NCBI GenBank assembly: GCA_036925085.1
Contig: JAUPFP010000006.1
Span: forward strand, 9,105,461 to 9,169,460
Reading direction: 5' to 3'
DNA length: 64,000 bases
DNA from: Brachycybe producta
Taxonomy: Eukaryota > Arthropoda > Diplopoda > Playtdesmida > Andrognathidae
This document shows positions 11,061-21,744 of the stretch, one piece after another. How positions within the stretch are numbered: position 1 is the stretch's first letter; each line of letters begins with the position of its first letter. Below the pieces are notes generated by a model that saw only the letters and a list, made by a program, of their open reading frames with translations, had not been told where the DNA came from and ran no database searches. The translations under genes and the position numbers were made by a program.

Positions 11061-11663
11061 TTGCCTGTGATAAACTGTAGTTTAATTTTGCTACTATTAT
11101 CCCCTCCCCTTTTTATATTTGAAATAGAAAATGTGTTTTTTATTTTCTCTGGTGTGCGCATGCGCGTCGTTTTTTTTTTTTTTTTTTTACTAATTTCATT
11201 TCAGTTTCAGTCACCCCCTCCCACTTTTCCTCCCTCCATGTTTCTCTCTCGCCCCCCCCCCCCCTTCTACACTTTCCATCCAACCTTTCCCCCTCTCCAA
11301 TTTAATATCATGGGGTTCTTGGATGGGAAGGGTGCAACATATAGTTGACCTTGAGAAAAAAAAAAAGCTGATCATTTCTTCATTTATTTAAATTTATATA
11401 AATTCCGATGTGCTTCAATGGTTGTACAGCGTTATTTCAGACAGAAAGACAGACAGACAGATACACAGACCTGGGATATTATATATATAATTATATAAAC
11501 CATTTCAATCACTGGATATCGATAATATCGACTGGCCCCTCCCAGACCAGAATCCTGGTTGCGCCACTGATGTGTATTGTGTTGCATTTTTCGTTAGGAA
11601 GGGGCGGCAAACTCAATTGCCGCCCAGGGCAGCACAAACTCTACCTACGCGACTGACTCCGGG

Positions 11664-12900
11664 GTGTCCGGATGTTCTGGCATAGGTGGTGAAAACTGCC
11701 ACAGTGCCTTCTGGTGATTTTTATTGTCTGTCAATTAAGCGTTTAGCCTATGTCCAATTTGTCCATTTTGTCTTCAATCCTAGTAAAAAAAAAATGTTCC
11801 TGCTTTATTGGCGCTGATGATGCTGCTGCACCACTATGCCTCCAGAGCATTGGATTTTCCGAGTTGTCAGTCCCGGAGTGTAATATGGTCTAAGGTTCAA
11901 CCTTGGAACCAGTGTTTGTACCCATATTTGTCTCCAGCAATTTGCCAGTTGGACACTTATACGTTCGCAACTGACGAACCGATCAGACTATGCGTCCAAC
12001 ATTGGTTCCAACGTCTCGAATGGTTGAGGTGACTACACTCTAATGTTGGAGGAGCTCTTTAACGCAGGGGCAAGGAAACCCGACACCTGCCCGAATGCCT
12101 TCCAACACCCCTCCAAAGTCGAGCGTTGAACGCTCAGCAGCATCCGACACACGACATGCGTCTCACGCGGCCGAACTTGTGTGTTTCAAACTATAACTCA
12201 TTCAGTGTTGGAAGGCATTCGACGCATAATGTGTTACCCAGGCATTAATAGATGGAATGCGGCTGGCTGCCTGCCTGCTTGCCTGCCTGTCAACATCAGA
12301 TGTGTTACTTGATTTTTTTTTTCAAACTAAAAAAAGTTGTTCAAAATGGGAATCCATTTCTTTTTTCAATTTAATTGAATAAGATTTTCTTTAGTGATTT
12401 TTTTCTTTTCGAAAGAAAAGAAATATCCAATCAAGATATCAAACCATATATTGTGGTGGTTATCTCATTTTTTGGTTGTCATGTTCAATAATAACAAGAC
12501 ATGAGTCACATGACCCTTCCAGTCCCCTCACTACCCCCCCCCCTTTTCAGAACCCCTGAAACTACAGAACAAAAGGTACAAAAGCCACCAATCTTCCATT
12601 TTATATTTTCAATTCTGACTGACCACCACCCTCAGTCTCTTTTTAAAAAAAATATATATTATTAATTTAATAGAAATGTCCGCACAAACCGAAAATGACT
12701 GGCTTCAAGTTAAAAAGTTTGTCAAACGGAAAGAAAAATCCTCCTCAAAGATCAAATTATGGGTGGAGATTTTGTTGTTGTTGTTGTATGACAACATATA
12801 TAATATTTTCCAAAACTAGAAATAGCCACAACTATTTTTAAAGTGGATTTTGAACTAAAAATCAGTTGCATTCATCTTTTAAGGTAGTTTTAAAGTGTAA
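11664..12900. other. Non-coding stretch, locally less AT-rich
   Basis: From 11656 to about 12290 the base composition is more balanced than the neighbourhood, and a 17-bp perfect inverted repeat is present (see 12092-12221). The 74-residue frame at 11808-12032 has no recognisable domain. From 12300 the sequence is AT-rich with homopolymers. I recognise no gene. Confidence 0.4.
12092..12221. repeat. Short inverted repeat
   Basis: cgaatgccttccaacac at 12092-12108 is the exact reverse complement of 12205-12221. The 96-bp loop is GC-richer than the neighbourhood. It may be a small MITE or a conserved hairpin; nothing else supports a function. Confidence 0.6.
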
Positions 12901-12918
12901 ACCGCAACTTGATATTCG

Positions 12919-13112
12919 CAGGCATTTAAAGACAGGGACACGCAGACGTTTGCTCCGCCCTTTTATAAGCGTCAGACCAAATTTCAACCAATCGAGAATT
13001 GAAAAGGGAGGAGGCATGTGACGTCAGACCACAAAACAAACCAATTAGAAGTTGCCTGTCTTCATAAAAGGGGCGGAGCAAACATCTGCGTGTTCCTGTC
13101 TTTACTTGCCTA
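12919..13112. mobile_element. Palindromic ACAGGCA-type MITE, diverged subfamily, copy 5
   Basis: From caggcatttaaagacaggg to tgtctttacttgcc, with a perfect central TGACGTCA and gctccgccc on the left mirrored by gggcggagc on the right. Confidence 0.75.
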
Positions 13113-13149
13113 TTGAGATTCTGGTTATTCAATGCTGGAAAATGATTTC

Positions 13150-13263
13150 GTCACATGCTCCGCCCTTTTCAACGTCGAACCACACAACAAACCAATTAGA
13201 AGTTGCCGGTCGTCAAAAAAGGGCGGAGACAACTTCTGTTCGTCCCGTTTTCTAATCGCCTGT
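13150..13263. mobile_element. Palindromic ACAGGCA MITE, right half only, copy 6
   Basis: Begins at the central cgtcacatgctccgccc and continues to ttttctaatcgcctgt. The left arm is absent. It lies immediately beside copy 5 but belongs to the main subfamily. Confidence 0.7.
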
Positions 13264-13540
13264 GTTGGATTGATAGTTATTTTTAGTGTTTGTAAAAGTG
13301 GAAAGCTAGCGTTGGTTGTTAAGAGGTTTTAGAGAAACCACCTCCAAGTTTAATACCAAATTCAAGAAGGAAACTTAGTACTTAAAACTTTAAATCCTCT
13401 AAGCAGGGTGCCAACATAAAACAATCCGCCCGTGGATTCTCAATGAAAAGAAGGAAATATATCTTCTTTTTTATGTTGGAAACAACATCTGAGGGGTTCA
13501 AAAGTCAAAGTTCAAGTAACAAGTTGCTTTCTTGAATTAA

Positions 13541-13988
13541 GCCGGTATTACACTAGCAACCTCCAATGCAAATTCAACTTGCAATGCAACCTGTGATGTG
13601 ACTTGCAACTAGAACTTTGTGATAAACTTCTATATCACACTATGCGCAACCTAGTTTCCCAATCAAGTTTTTAAAACCTCTATGAAAAATAAAATGGCGT
13701 CCAGGCAACAGGGCAGCCATTATAAACTGGAAGTCATGAAACCGGGAATTCGTTCAATGTTATACATGTCATTTCCGGCAAACAGCCTGATTGGTTGTTT
13801 TGTCAGAAAGTTTACTTGAAAAAGTCTCTCAAAGTTGAACCTGTGCAACTCAATGAGACTTGAGTTTGACACTAGTTAAAAGGAAAGTTTTATTTCAGTT
13901 GCATGTCATATCACACTAGAAACAAGGAAGTTGCAATGGTACATTGCACATTTTATTGGCATTAAAAATTGCTAGTGTAATAGCGGCT
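13541..13988. mobile_element. Harbinger-like MITE, copy 2 (448 bp)
   Basis: Termini are AGCCGGTATTACACTAGCAA and TTGCTAGTGTAATAGCGGCT, with TTA flanking on both sides (13538-13540, 13989-13991). It is shorter than copies 1 and 3 because it lacks the internal cattcggg block, replaced here by a short ggcgtccaggcaacaggg segment. Confidence 0.75.
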
Positions 13989-13991
13989 TTA

Positions 13992-14838
13992 GAGATTAAC
14001 AAACTTGAAACTGGTTCCACTAAAACCTTTATCAACCAAATGCTAGCCTAACACTTTATACACACTAAAAAAAATAACCATCTTAATATTAAAAACCTAT
14101 GGCAACCAGTGAACACTAATAAACAAATCTTTCTACATGTAATAATTGACCACTCGTCCAGTGGTCAAACCGGAAGTGACACATTGTTGTTACTTTTAGA
14201 GGTACATTATGAGAGAGTTAAGTTTTCACAACTGAGCAACTGAACAAACAGATTAAGCAACCAACAATGTGTAATGAATGTTATCCGGTCAAACAAAAGA
14301 AGTTCCAATATTAATGAACAACCAACCCAAAGTTAGTCAAGAGAGAGAGAGAGAGAGTACTGATCCCCTCCCTGCCTCCCACCCACCTACCTACAAACAC
14401 TAGATTTCCCTTTAGCCTCTTCCCCTCCATCTAAAAGATAATAGAATCTTTTTTTGTATAAATGAATTTATACTCTTTTGTGTATTTGGGCATCAATGTA
14501 TTTGTAATGTAACAACAACCATTGATTTTGAAAGTTAGTCCCACCCCCCACCAAGTACAAATACATGTATGAAAGAATAGATGATTATTCTCTGTCAACT
14601 CCAAAAAGATATCTCTCTCATTCACTCACTTTCTCTCTCTTCGTATAGAAACAAAGTCAATATAAAGACCACCCATTGACCAACACACAAACACATTCTC
14701 TCAATTGAGTGACCACAATTTGAGATAAAAGCAGAAAATGCTAAAGAAAGAAAAAAACAATATTTGCACATAATGAAGATGTAATTAAATGTAAGTTTTG
14801 CAACAAATGATGAAAAATACTCCAAAACTTTTACTTTC
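13992..14838. other. Non-coding stretch
   Basis: AT-rich with a (GA)n tract at 14339-14358. The 165-residue minus-strand frame at 14622-15119 crosses into a MITE and has no domain features, so I do not call it a gene. Confidence 0.45.
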
Positions 14839-14840
14839 TT

Positions 14841-15042
14841 AAGCCACTGACACACAAGACGACTTTTGGCGGTCGATTTCGACTGCGAAATGGAAGTCGA
14901 GTTGTTGCCCCCCCCCTCGTGTGTGTTCAAGGTGTGGCTTCTTTCCATAGCAAATACACTCCAACCACAGCTCCCGCTATCTGAGACAACATTTTGGCAG
15001 CCGAAAAAGACCATCAAAAGTGGTCTGTGTGTCAAGTCCCTT
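14841..15042. mobile_element. MITE with TIR ctgacacacaagacgacttt
   Basis: The left end agccactgacacacaagacg is matched by the inverted right end gtggtctgtgtgtcaagtcc. TTA on both sides suggests a Harbinger-type duplication. It directly abuts the next MITE at 15043, so the shared TTA may belong to either. Confidence 0.5.
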
Positions 15043-16425
15043 ATACCTAGTACACACCTGATAATTTCAATGCATTTAAATAAAAAAAGCCGTGTTCTAC
15101 AGAGCCCTGAAAAGGACAAACAAACAATGTCGAATTCTATTTTTCAGTTAATAATCTGAAAATATTGAGTTAATACTTAAATATAATCTAGAGAAAGACT
15201 ATGACAGAGTACCACGGAAGTTATTGTGGAGGTCTTACAGAAAAAGGGGGTGGGTGAGAGTTATATAGATATGGTGAGGGACATGTATAGGGATGCATGG
15301 ACAAGCGTTAAGACTGCCTGGGGGTTCTCTGATAGTTTTCGTGTTAGGATTGGTGTGCACCAGGGCTCAGCACTTAGTCCATATCTATTCATTTTGGTCC
15401 TGGATGAGTTACTGGCAGGGGTGAGGCAGGAGGTCGACTGGTGTATGCTGTTTGCAGATGACATAGCCTTAGTTGGGGAATCGAAAATGGAACTCGAGAT
15501 AAGGTTAGAGGAGACTAGGAATGCCTTGGAATCAAAGAGGTTGAAAATAAGTAGGGTAAAAACGGAGTACATGAAATTTCAGTGGGATGGGAAAGAACAG
15601 TTGAATGAGGGGATTAGACTTGGGTACAGTTTAATGCAGCAGGTGCATGACTTCAAATATTTAGGATCTGTGTGTGCTGCAAGATGATGGGAGCTTAGAC
15701 TTAGACATCACAAACCGGATAAAAGCAGGTTGGCATAGGTGGAGGCAGGCTAGTAGAGTATTATGTGACAGGAAGTTACCTATAAAATTGAAGGGAAAGT
15801 TTTATAAGACAGTAGTCAGACCAGCTATGTTGTATGGGTCAGAATGTTGGGCAATCAAGAAGGTGCATGAGGATAGAATGCAGGTAGCTGAGATGAGAAT
15901 GCTAAGGTTTATGAGTGGGGTGACCAGAAGGGATAGGATTAGAAATGATTTTATTAGGGGTAGTGTTGGGGTAACAAATATAGTAGAAAAGATACAGGGA
16001 AAGACTGCAGTGGTTTGGGCATGTCCTCAGGAGCGGGGAAGATGGGCTGCTGAGGCAAGCAATGAACTTAGACCTGGGAATTAAACGGGGTAGAGGAAGA
16101 CCCAAGCAAACCTGGGACATGGTAGTAAAATGGGATATGGTGGCATGTGGGGTCACTGGGGGGTTGGTGCAAAATCAGAACAAGTGGAGAGTTTGAACCA
16201 GCAAGGCCGACCCTGCTGCGTGCGGGATAAGGTACAGGAAATGATGATGACAAATATAATATAGAAACTATTGACATTAAAATATTGATTTCGTATTTTA
16301 ATTTAAAATATTAATAATAAAGTCAATTTTTATTTGGGTTTATGTCCTTAAGTGGATTCCGTATAATTCACCTAAACATATTTAATTTGAATTCATTTAA
16401 CTCATGCGTGTACAAGGTACTAGGT
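15043..16425. mobile_element. TWA-type MITE (TACCTNGTACACAC family), copy 2, split by a LINE
   Basis: The left part is 15043-15187 and the right part resumes at 16252 (aactattgacattaaaata), ending gtacaaggtactaggta. Without the LINE it aligns along its length with 51934-52250. Confidence 0.7.
15188..16251 (+). pseudogene. RTE-clade LINE reverse transcriptase, 5'-truncated copy
   Basis: Translation starts LEKDYDRVPRK and continues in frame at 15226-15687 with RT motifs IGVHQGSALSPYLFILVLDE and FADDIALVGES, then KISRVKTEYMKF and the KYLGS motif. A one-base frame change near 15674 moves to the 15674-16084 frame (DDGSLDLDITNRIKAGWHRW, MLYGSECWAIKK). A further change near 16010 gives GHVLRSGEDGLLRQAMN and GRGRPKQTWDMV before the stop. 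These are thumb and C-terminal features of RTE-type LINEs, which encode an apurinic endonuclease plus RT; the endonuclease is missing here. A 9-bp target duplication AAATATAAT flanks the copy at 15179-15187 and 16252-16260. The 3' end is an atgatgatga run. It is a dead 5'-truncated insertion inside a MITE. Confidence 0.85.
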
Positions 16426-16509
16426 ATAAATTCAAGAAGAAAACTTTGCACTTGAACTTCAACTTGAAACCTCTGACTTTCTTGAGTAGCTTTCCTACAC
16501 AAAAAAAAT

Positions 16510-16860
16510 AAATGTTTAAGATAGTTTTAAAAAGTCAAAACATCTTAACAACTTTGCTTATTCTGTCTTTATTAGCAAAATTAAGAAATGCTTGAAAGTG
16601 TTTTAAAAAAACTAGAAGAGTAGCTCAAATCACTTAAGGGTATTTTCATGTTTATATTTTACAAAATAAAACTTTTTATAGATAAAAATTAAAAGTATTG
16701 CCTGCTTAAAGAAATCAACATGAAAATAACCTTAAGTAATTGAGCTACCCTTCTAGTTTCAAAAAGACACCTCAAGTTTCTCCTCATTTCGCACCTGAAA
16801 GACAGAAATCATCAAGAGTTCTAGAGACGTTTATGCTTTAAAACCATCTTAAATCGAATA
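16510..16860. repeat. CTAGAAG fold-back repeat, well preserved copy
   Basis: The left arm has aactagaagagtagctcaaa and tcacttaagggtattttcat. The right arm has aagtaattgagctacccttc and tagtttc. The two arms are separated by about 90 bp. Confidence 0.6.
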
Positions 16861-16864
16861 AATC

Positions 16865-17055
16865 TGTTTAATCTTTTTTGTTGGCGCCAAATTGAGAACT
16901 ACTGACACACAAAAAAAAAACAAAGATAACAGAAAAGTGGAATCCAATCCATTCAAAGTGTTCTATGCTTGGGTATAAGATAAACTGTCCTCATGTATAG
17001 AACGAAACACAATGGAGAATGGAAGTGATGTCACCCATATGCTTCTTGTTTTACG

Positions 17056-17132
<77 letters not shown>

Positions 17133-17990
17133 GGTGGCGGTGGTTGTTGTTGGTGGTGGTCACTGGTCACGGCTGACAACCGGAAAAGAGATATTGGGTA
17201 AAGAACATGGTCACAACCACACCAAATACATTGTACATGTACTTAGTACATGCATCAAACTGACCAAACTACAAGTTGAATAGAACAATAGATTGGATGA
17301 AATCAATATAGTAAACTAGAAAAGAGAATGGAGTTTTTTGAGAGGAAGAAGAAGAGGAGGAGGAGGAGGAGGGGGAGGAGGGAGAAAAGGGTTGCGAACA
17401 TTTCTGTGTATCAATGGCCATTACTGGACTGAAAAATTGGCCCTCAGTATAGAACTAGACAGGCGCCTAAAAATCCACGGTCAATGCAATTCAAATGAAG
17501 GCAACAACAATTCATTTTGACAATGGGATGAGTTAGAATAGAAAATTCAGGAAAAAGAAATTCTTCTCTCAGTCTCTTTTTCTGACAAAAAAAAAGTCAG
17601 TCCACTAAAAATTACACATCCATGTAGTGGAAACCACTTCCGAGTAACCTTTTGTCTTATTCTTGCCTAAAATTGAAACAAACTTACTTAACTAGACGGG
17701 AAGGATGAGAAATTAAGTGAATATAATGGGGGGGGGGGGGGTCCTATGTATTGGTCATCAGAAACAAAACCACAAAACACAGATGAAAAAAAAAACAACA
17801 GCTGCAATTAAGCCCTATATAGCCTACCACCTTTTTTTTTTTTTAAGAAAAATAAGATATGGGGCTCAAATGAACATGTTTTAAGGTTTTTTTGTTAAAT
17901 TCTTGGTCATCTTTAGAAGTTTTTCTTAGCCAAAAAAAATTAAAAGACTGTTTAGAAACTAATTGAGTCACGAAAAAAAGAATAATGCAC
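16865..17990. other. Non-coding stretch with (GA)n
   Basis: Holds (GA)n at 17058-17130 followed by a GGT-rich tract, a purine-rich (GAG)n stretch at 17340-17385, and a G-run at 17730-17742. The short Arg-Glu and Gly-rich frames are repeat artefacts. Confidence 0.5.
17058..17130. repeat. (GA)n microsatellite
   Basis: Pure GA dinucleotide tract of about 70 bp. Confidence 0.95.
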
Positions 17991-17994
17991 TTTC

Positions 17995-18250
17995 TGTGAT
18001 GATTAAAGTGGTTTTAAAATATGTAAAACACACACACACACACACACACCTCAAACTCTTGATTATTTCTGTTTTTCGGGTGCAAAATGAAAAGAAACTT
18101 GAATGTATTTTAGAAACTAGAAGGGTAGTAAGCCTGATTCACTTGAGGTTATTCTTAAGCGATTGACCTATATCTCGTTCTAGTTTCTAAAAACAACTCT
18201 TTAAAAACTCTTAAAAGAGTTCGAAAATCAAGCTGTTCATAGATCATATT
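17995..18250. repeat. CTAGAAG fold-back repeat, copy with (CA)n insert
   Basis: Contains gttttaaaatatgtaaaaca followed by (CA)11 at 18029-18050, then tttagaaactagaagggtag and the inverse arm cgttctagtttct. It ends in the family's ctgttcatag terminal motif. Confidence 0.5.
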
Positions 18251-18684
18251 AAGGCAAAAAGAATTATTACTTTTATTAATCAATGTGGTGGCTGTTTAGA
18301 GGCTAGAGACAAAACTTACAAAATCACCAACTACTTTAAAAGCCGCATACATTTTAAAGATATTATGAAAATATATTCATTAAATTCATTGACTCTTCTA
18401 GTTTCTTTCTGAAATTTCTCTACAAAAATACAAGTTTTTTTTCTTCTCTATTTTTGAAACTTTGAAGTTGACACAATTGTCAAAAACGTTCAATGGCTTT
18501 TTTTTGGATGTGAAATCAAATGATGTATTTTTCTTCTTCATAAGTCACACTACGGAGAGAATGTCAAGCAAAATGCGCCACATTCCACATAGGAAACATT
18601 GATTGATTATTATTAGATAGTTCTGAACAAAATTCAATTGATCTTAATTCAGGCTTTCAAAACTATGTTGACAGTGGGAAGCAT

Positions 18685-18730
18685 TGGGGGGGGGGCCCGG
18701 GGGGGGGCCCGGGGGGGCCCGGGGGGGGGT
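18685..18730. repeat. Tandem (G7-10)CCC tract
   Basis: Four runs of 7 to 10 G separated by CCC in an otherwise AT-rich region. This could form G-quadruplexes, and GGGCCC palindromes occur at each junction. It could also partly reflect sequencing error in homopolymers. Confidence 0.8.
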
Positions 18731-18801
18731 CCAAACTACAGTTGCTGCGCTGTAACTTCACGATTGTGACGTCAGAAGAGTTCACCAAAAAACGTTTAGG
18801 C

Positions 18802-19245
18802 CAGACTGTATATTTGCCTTCGACAGCTTTAAAGCTGCTTGCTGCTGATTTTTTTTAGCAGCGAAACTTAAAGCAAAGAAGTCAGTATACTGACTTCTTT
18901 GCTGTAAGTTTCGCTGCTAAAAAAATGCAGTATACTGCATATTTGTGTTAAAATGTAACCTCCAGCCTGCTTCATAAAGTGATATGTAGCTGCTACGTCA
19001 TAATCAGCTGACTTGTCTTTTCATTTTTCATAGAATCTGATTGGTCTGTTAGTATTTCAATGGTCATAACCAGCTGCAGATATCAAACCAAAATAGAAGC
19101 TTAAAAAAAGCAAGCAGCCCAGCAGTTCGCTTTTTAAAGACACATTAAAAAAACGCAAATATGCAGTAACATAAAAAAGCTACAAAAGCAACACATAGCT
19201 TAGCTTAGCTTTAAAGCTGCATAAAGCTGCTTTAGGCTTGTATTT
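18802..19245. mobile_element. CAGACTGTATAT MITE with internal perfect hairpin, copy 1
   Basis: Starts cagactgtatatttgc and shares cagctttaaagctgc, taatcagctga, gaatctgattggtctgttag and aaaccaaaatagaagctt with 37222-37563. Inside, 18858-18922 is a long inverted repeat (tagcagcgaaacttaaagca ... ctgacttctttgctgtaagt) around a tata loop. Non-coding. Confidence 0.55.
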
Positions 19246-19662
19246 ATTTTGTCTGACAAAAAGCATTGATTGCAAAATTTCTCAACCTTTTAAAGTACTT
19301 TTGTTTTTATCTCTTTGCTAGCAGACAGAAGGACACAAGCCAAACATTTTGGTCGAAATATCTGATGTCACAAGCTTCAAGTGAGAGTATGGCGACTATA
19401 TACATGTAGTGACACTGGATCCAGTCGATTTCGATCATAAAAAAATCCTTATTTCTAGTTTCAACTGAAAAAAAAGTTGAATTCATGCAAATTTGAGTTA
19501 CTTTTTTTTTCTTCTCTCTTTCTCTCTAATGTGTGACTCAGAGAACTTCAATGAATAATAAAGTTCATTAATATTCATAGTGTTGCCACTCAAATCACTC
19601 AAGATGGCCCCTGTGCCCAAATGTAAAAAAAAAAGAGAAACTTAGGGAACAAAAAAAACAAC

Positions 19663-19699
<37 letters not shown>

Positions 19700-19794
19700 G
19701 AGAGAGAGAGGAGAGAGGGAGAGAGAGGAGAGAGAGAGAGGAGAGAGGGAGAGAGAGGAGAGAGACAGGAGAGAGGAGAGAGACGAGAGAGAGT

Positions 19795-19827
<33 letters not shown>

Positions 19828-20317
19828 GGAGAGAGAGAGAGAGAGAGAGAGAGAAAGGTGAGAGAAGAGAGTAGAGAATAGAGAGGAATTGTGTCTGTAT
19901 ATATTAATAATTATACGACATATGCCAGGGGTTCATGAATACTTCATTTATATGTGCAATATTCTAATATAAAACCAACCCAGTTTTATGAATCTGCTAT
20001 TATAATGCAATAATCTCTCTCGCTCTCTCTCTCTCTCTCTTAAGAGATTAAAAACTGGATTTTTCAGTCTTTGTTTTTTTCTGTCCTCCTTTTCTATTTT
20101 GCCACCAAAAAATTATGTACATTATATATAATTTAATAAATAATTTTGGTTATACTAATACGCATCATAATCATTGTACACATTTTGAAAGAAAAAAAAA
20201 AATAACACTTTTTATGGCGATTTCAAATTAACTTAATTTAGTTCATGAAATTATATTTTTCTTATTAATTATTTCCTGTTCCCTAACTGTAATGTGGTAT
20301 TCCTCCAGCAGAAAATG
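19246..20317. other. Non-coding stretch with GA minisatellite
   Basis: Nothing coding. Its main content is the GA-rich tract at 19669-19860 and a (CT)n at 20017-20040. Confidence 0.5.
19669..19860. repeat. GA-rich compound minisatellite
   Basis: Imperfect (GA)n with recurring gagaggagagag and gagagaggga units, one agacagga and one agacgaga variant. Purely purine on the plus strand for nearly 190 bp, so it is a candidate for triplex (H-DNA) formation. Confidence 0.9.
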
Positions 20318-21345
20318 TCGACATGGTTTATGAACAGCTGATTTTCGAACTCTTGGATTATTTCTGTTTTTCAGAAGAGAAAATTAAGAGAAACTAGAAA
20401 GTGTTTAAGAAACTAGAAATGACAACTTAATCTTTTAAGGGTGTTTTCATGTTGATATCTTTCAAAATAAACACTTGATAGACAATAATTTAAAAAAAAA
20501 CCTAATCTGCCGACAAATTGGGATTGTTTTCAAATTGAACAAAAAAAAGCATATTTTAAAAAAAGATATATAAAAGAAAGATTATCATTCTTAACTGATT
20601 TAGCTAAAACCTTTCTAGTTTTTAAAATAACTTTCAATTTCATATACAATACATGTATTAAAATACTTTTATTGAATAGCTTAAATTCCTAATTCTGATT
20701 ATTCTCTCTGTCTTTCATAAGCAAAATTAAGAGAAACTAGACAGTGTTTTACACACTAGAAGGGTAGAGCTCAATCATTTAAGAGCCTAGATACACGTCC
20801 ATCTTGTTGTTTTGAGCAGATGACAAGGAGACAATTGAGTGTTACTATATGGTGTTACTAAACATGCAAGAAATCGCCTCATAATCGCTTAATTTAAATA
20901 CAGTAAAGCGCAAAATGCAATAAAAAGTATTATTCTTTAAGTGCTCGCTTTATATAGTTTTTTAAAAGGGTCCTTCTATTTTTAAATAACGTTCAAAAGC
21001 TTACTTTTTTTACTCCATGTTAAATCCCATTGGATCAAAAACCGTCACCCAAACATTTGAAGAACTCCCATTAAAAACAATTTAGAACAATCACAAAAAT
21101 TAGCACGTGCATTAATCTATTGGCTTCACGACGTTTCCTTTTTAAAGAGCCTACATTCGGAGAAATTTCGAATTAAATGCTATATCTAGGGGTCTTAACA
21201 ATATTTTCATGTTGGTATCTTTCAAAATAAGCTTTTTATAGATGCTTATAATTTGGTATTTTCAAACTGACAAAAAACACACCTTATTTTAAAAGATAAT
21301 AAACATCAGAATACCCTTATGTGATTAAACTACCCTTAAAATCTC
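20318..21345. repeat. CTAGAAG fold-back repeats, two adjacent copies, the second split by a TTAA element
   Basis: The first copy runs about 20318-20640 (agaaactagaaatgac ... aaacctttctagttttt). The second begins near 20690 (actagaagggtagagctcaa), is cut at its TTAA by the element at 20783-21194, and resumes at 21195 with ttttcatgttggtatctttc. Confidence 0.6.
20783..21194. mobile_element. TTAA-flanked DNA transposon, copy 2 (412 bp)
   Basis: Starts GAGCCTAGATACACG and ends TATATCTAGGGGTC, bounded by TTAA on both sides (20779-20782 and 21195-21198). It shares its interior with copies 1 and 3 but lacks their central block. The target TTAA is the one found intact in sister fold-backs (tcacTTAAggg), so this is a clean insertion. 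Confidence 0.8.
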
Positions 21346-21438
21346 CAATACATTTTCTGATTATCAACCTATCCAAGTTTGAAATTTACTAATCAAATGT
21401 GCAAAACCCATATATTTATCAGGTAGGCAAAGAAACCA

Positions 21439-21738
21439 CATTCCAGTGATATTCATAAATGGGCAGGGCTGACCACTCTAGGAAAATTCGCGAGATTTTT
21501 GCTAGGACAGATTCATATTATTGGTTTTTTTTTTCGTAGAGTTATACAAGACAACTCTTCCTGAGGAAGTGGTGAATGGGGATAATTTTGTTTTGTGGGA
21601 TTGACAATTGTTTATTCATTTTGTTTTTTTATATACGTGCTGTGACAAATGCTTAATGCTGCATGTGGACTTTTATGTCCCTCTGCCACAGGCCTATTTG
21701 GCTGCTAGCAGAAAACTGATTGTAATTGTAATTGATTG
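21439..21738 (+). pseudogene. LINE 3' end fragment (CR1/Jockey-like)
   Basis: Translation around 21460-21600 gives segments such as LTTLGK-type and EEVVNGDNFVLWD, resembling the C-terminal tail after the RT domain of CR1/Jockey-type LINEs. The same 300 bp occurs inverted at 58958-59310. It ends in an attgtaattgtaattg tail, a short tandem 3' tail typical of such LINEs. Frames are interrupted. Only the last part of the ORF and the 3' UTR are present. Confidence 0.6.
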
Positions 21739-21744
21739 GGCCCA

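Larger units (their letters stand above)
9950..11491 (-). mobile_element. Helitron-like element, copy nested in hAT
   Basis: On the minus strand the end reads gttaccccactag preceded by an 8-bp-stem hairpin (CCCGTCAT, two-base loop, ATGACGGG), with CTAG next to a host T. This is the Helitron 3' signature (hairpin plus CTRR). The interior shares gtgcgcatgcgcgtcgtttt and tataaattccgatgtgcttc with copies at 24234 and 43966. It differs in carrying a palindromic MITE (10071-10312) and two minisatellite arrays. A segment like ttcttggat..gtgcaacata occurs twice (about 10331 and 11316), suggesting an internal duplication. The 5' terminus is approximate; cagacctggga near 11480 is one candidate. Confidence 0.6.
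9665..11655. mobile_element. hAT-type element, 1,991 bp, with nested Helitron-like insertion
   Basis: Begins CAGTGGCGTAGC and ends GCGTAG-type sequence in inverted form (ctacctacgcgactg). Perfect 8-bp direct repeats ACTCCGGG flank it at 9657-9664 and 11656-11663. TIR start CAG and an 8-bp duplication identify hAT. It has no transposase frame. The first 280 bp, including a gctcgctgcgctcgc motif, and the last 150 bp belong to the hAT. The middle is a Helitron-like element with minisatellites. Confidence 0.85.

Noticed and set aside
14622-15119. 165-residue minus-strand frame
   Set aside because: It crosses a MITE boundary and the opposite strand is also open; composition is Phe/Ser/Cys-rich with no domain.
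15226-16084. Two adjacent frames as possible host genes
   Set aside because: They carry RT motifs (FADD, HQGSALSPYLF) and are parts of one RTE LINE copy with a frame change.
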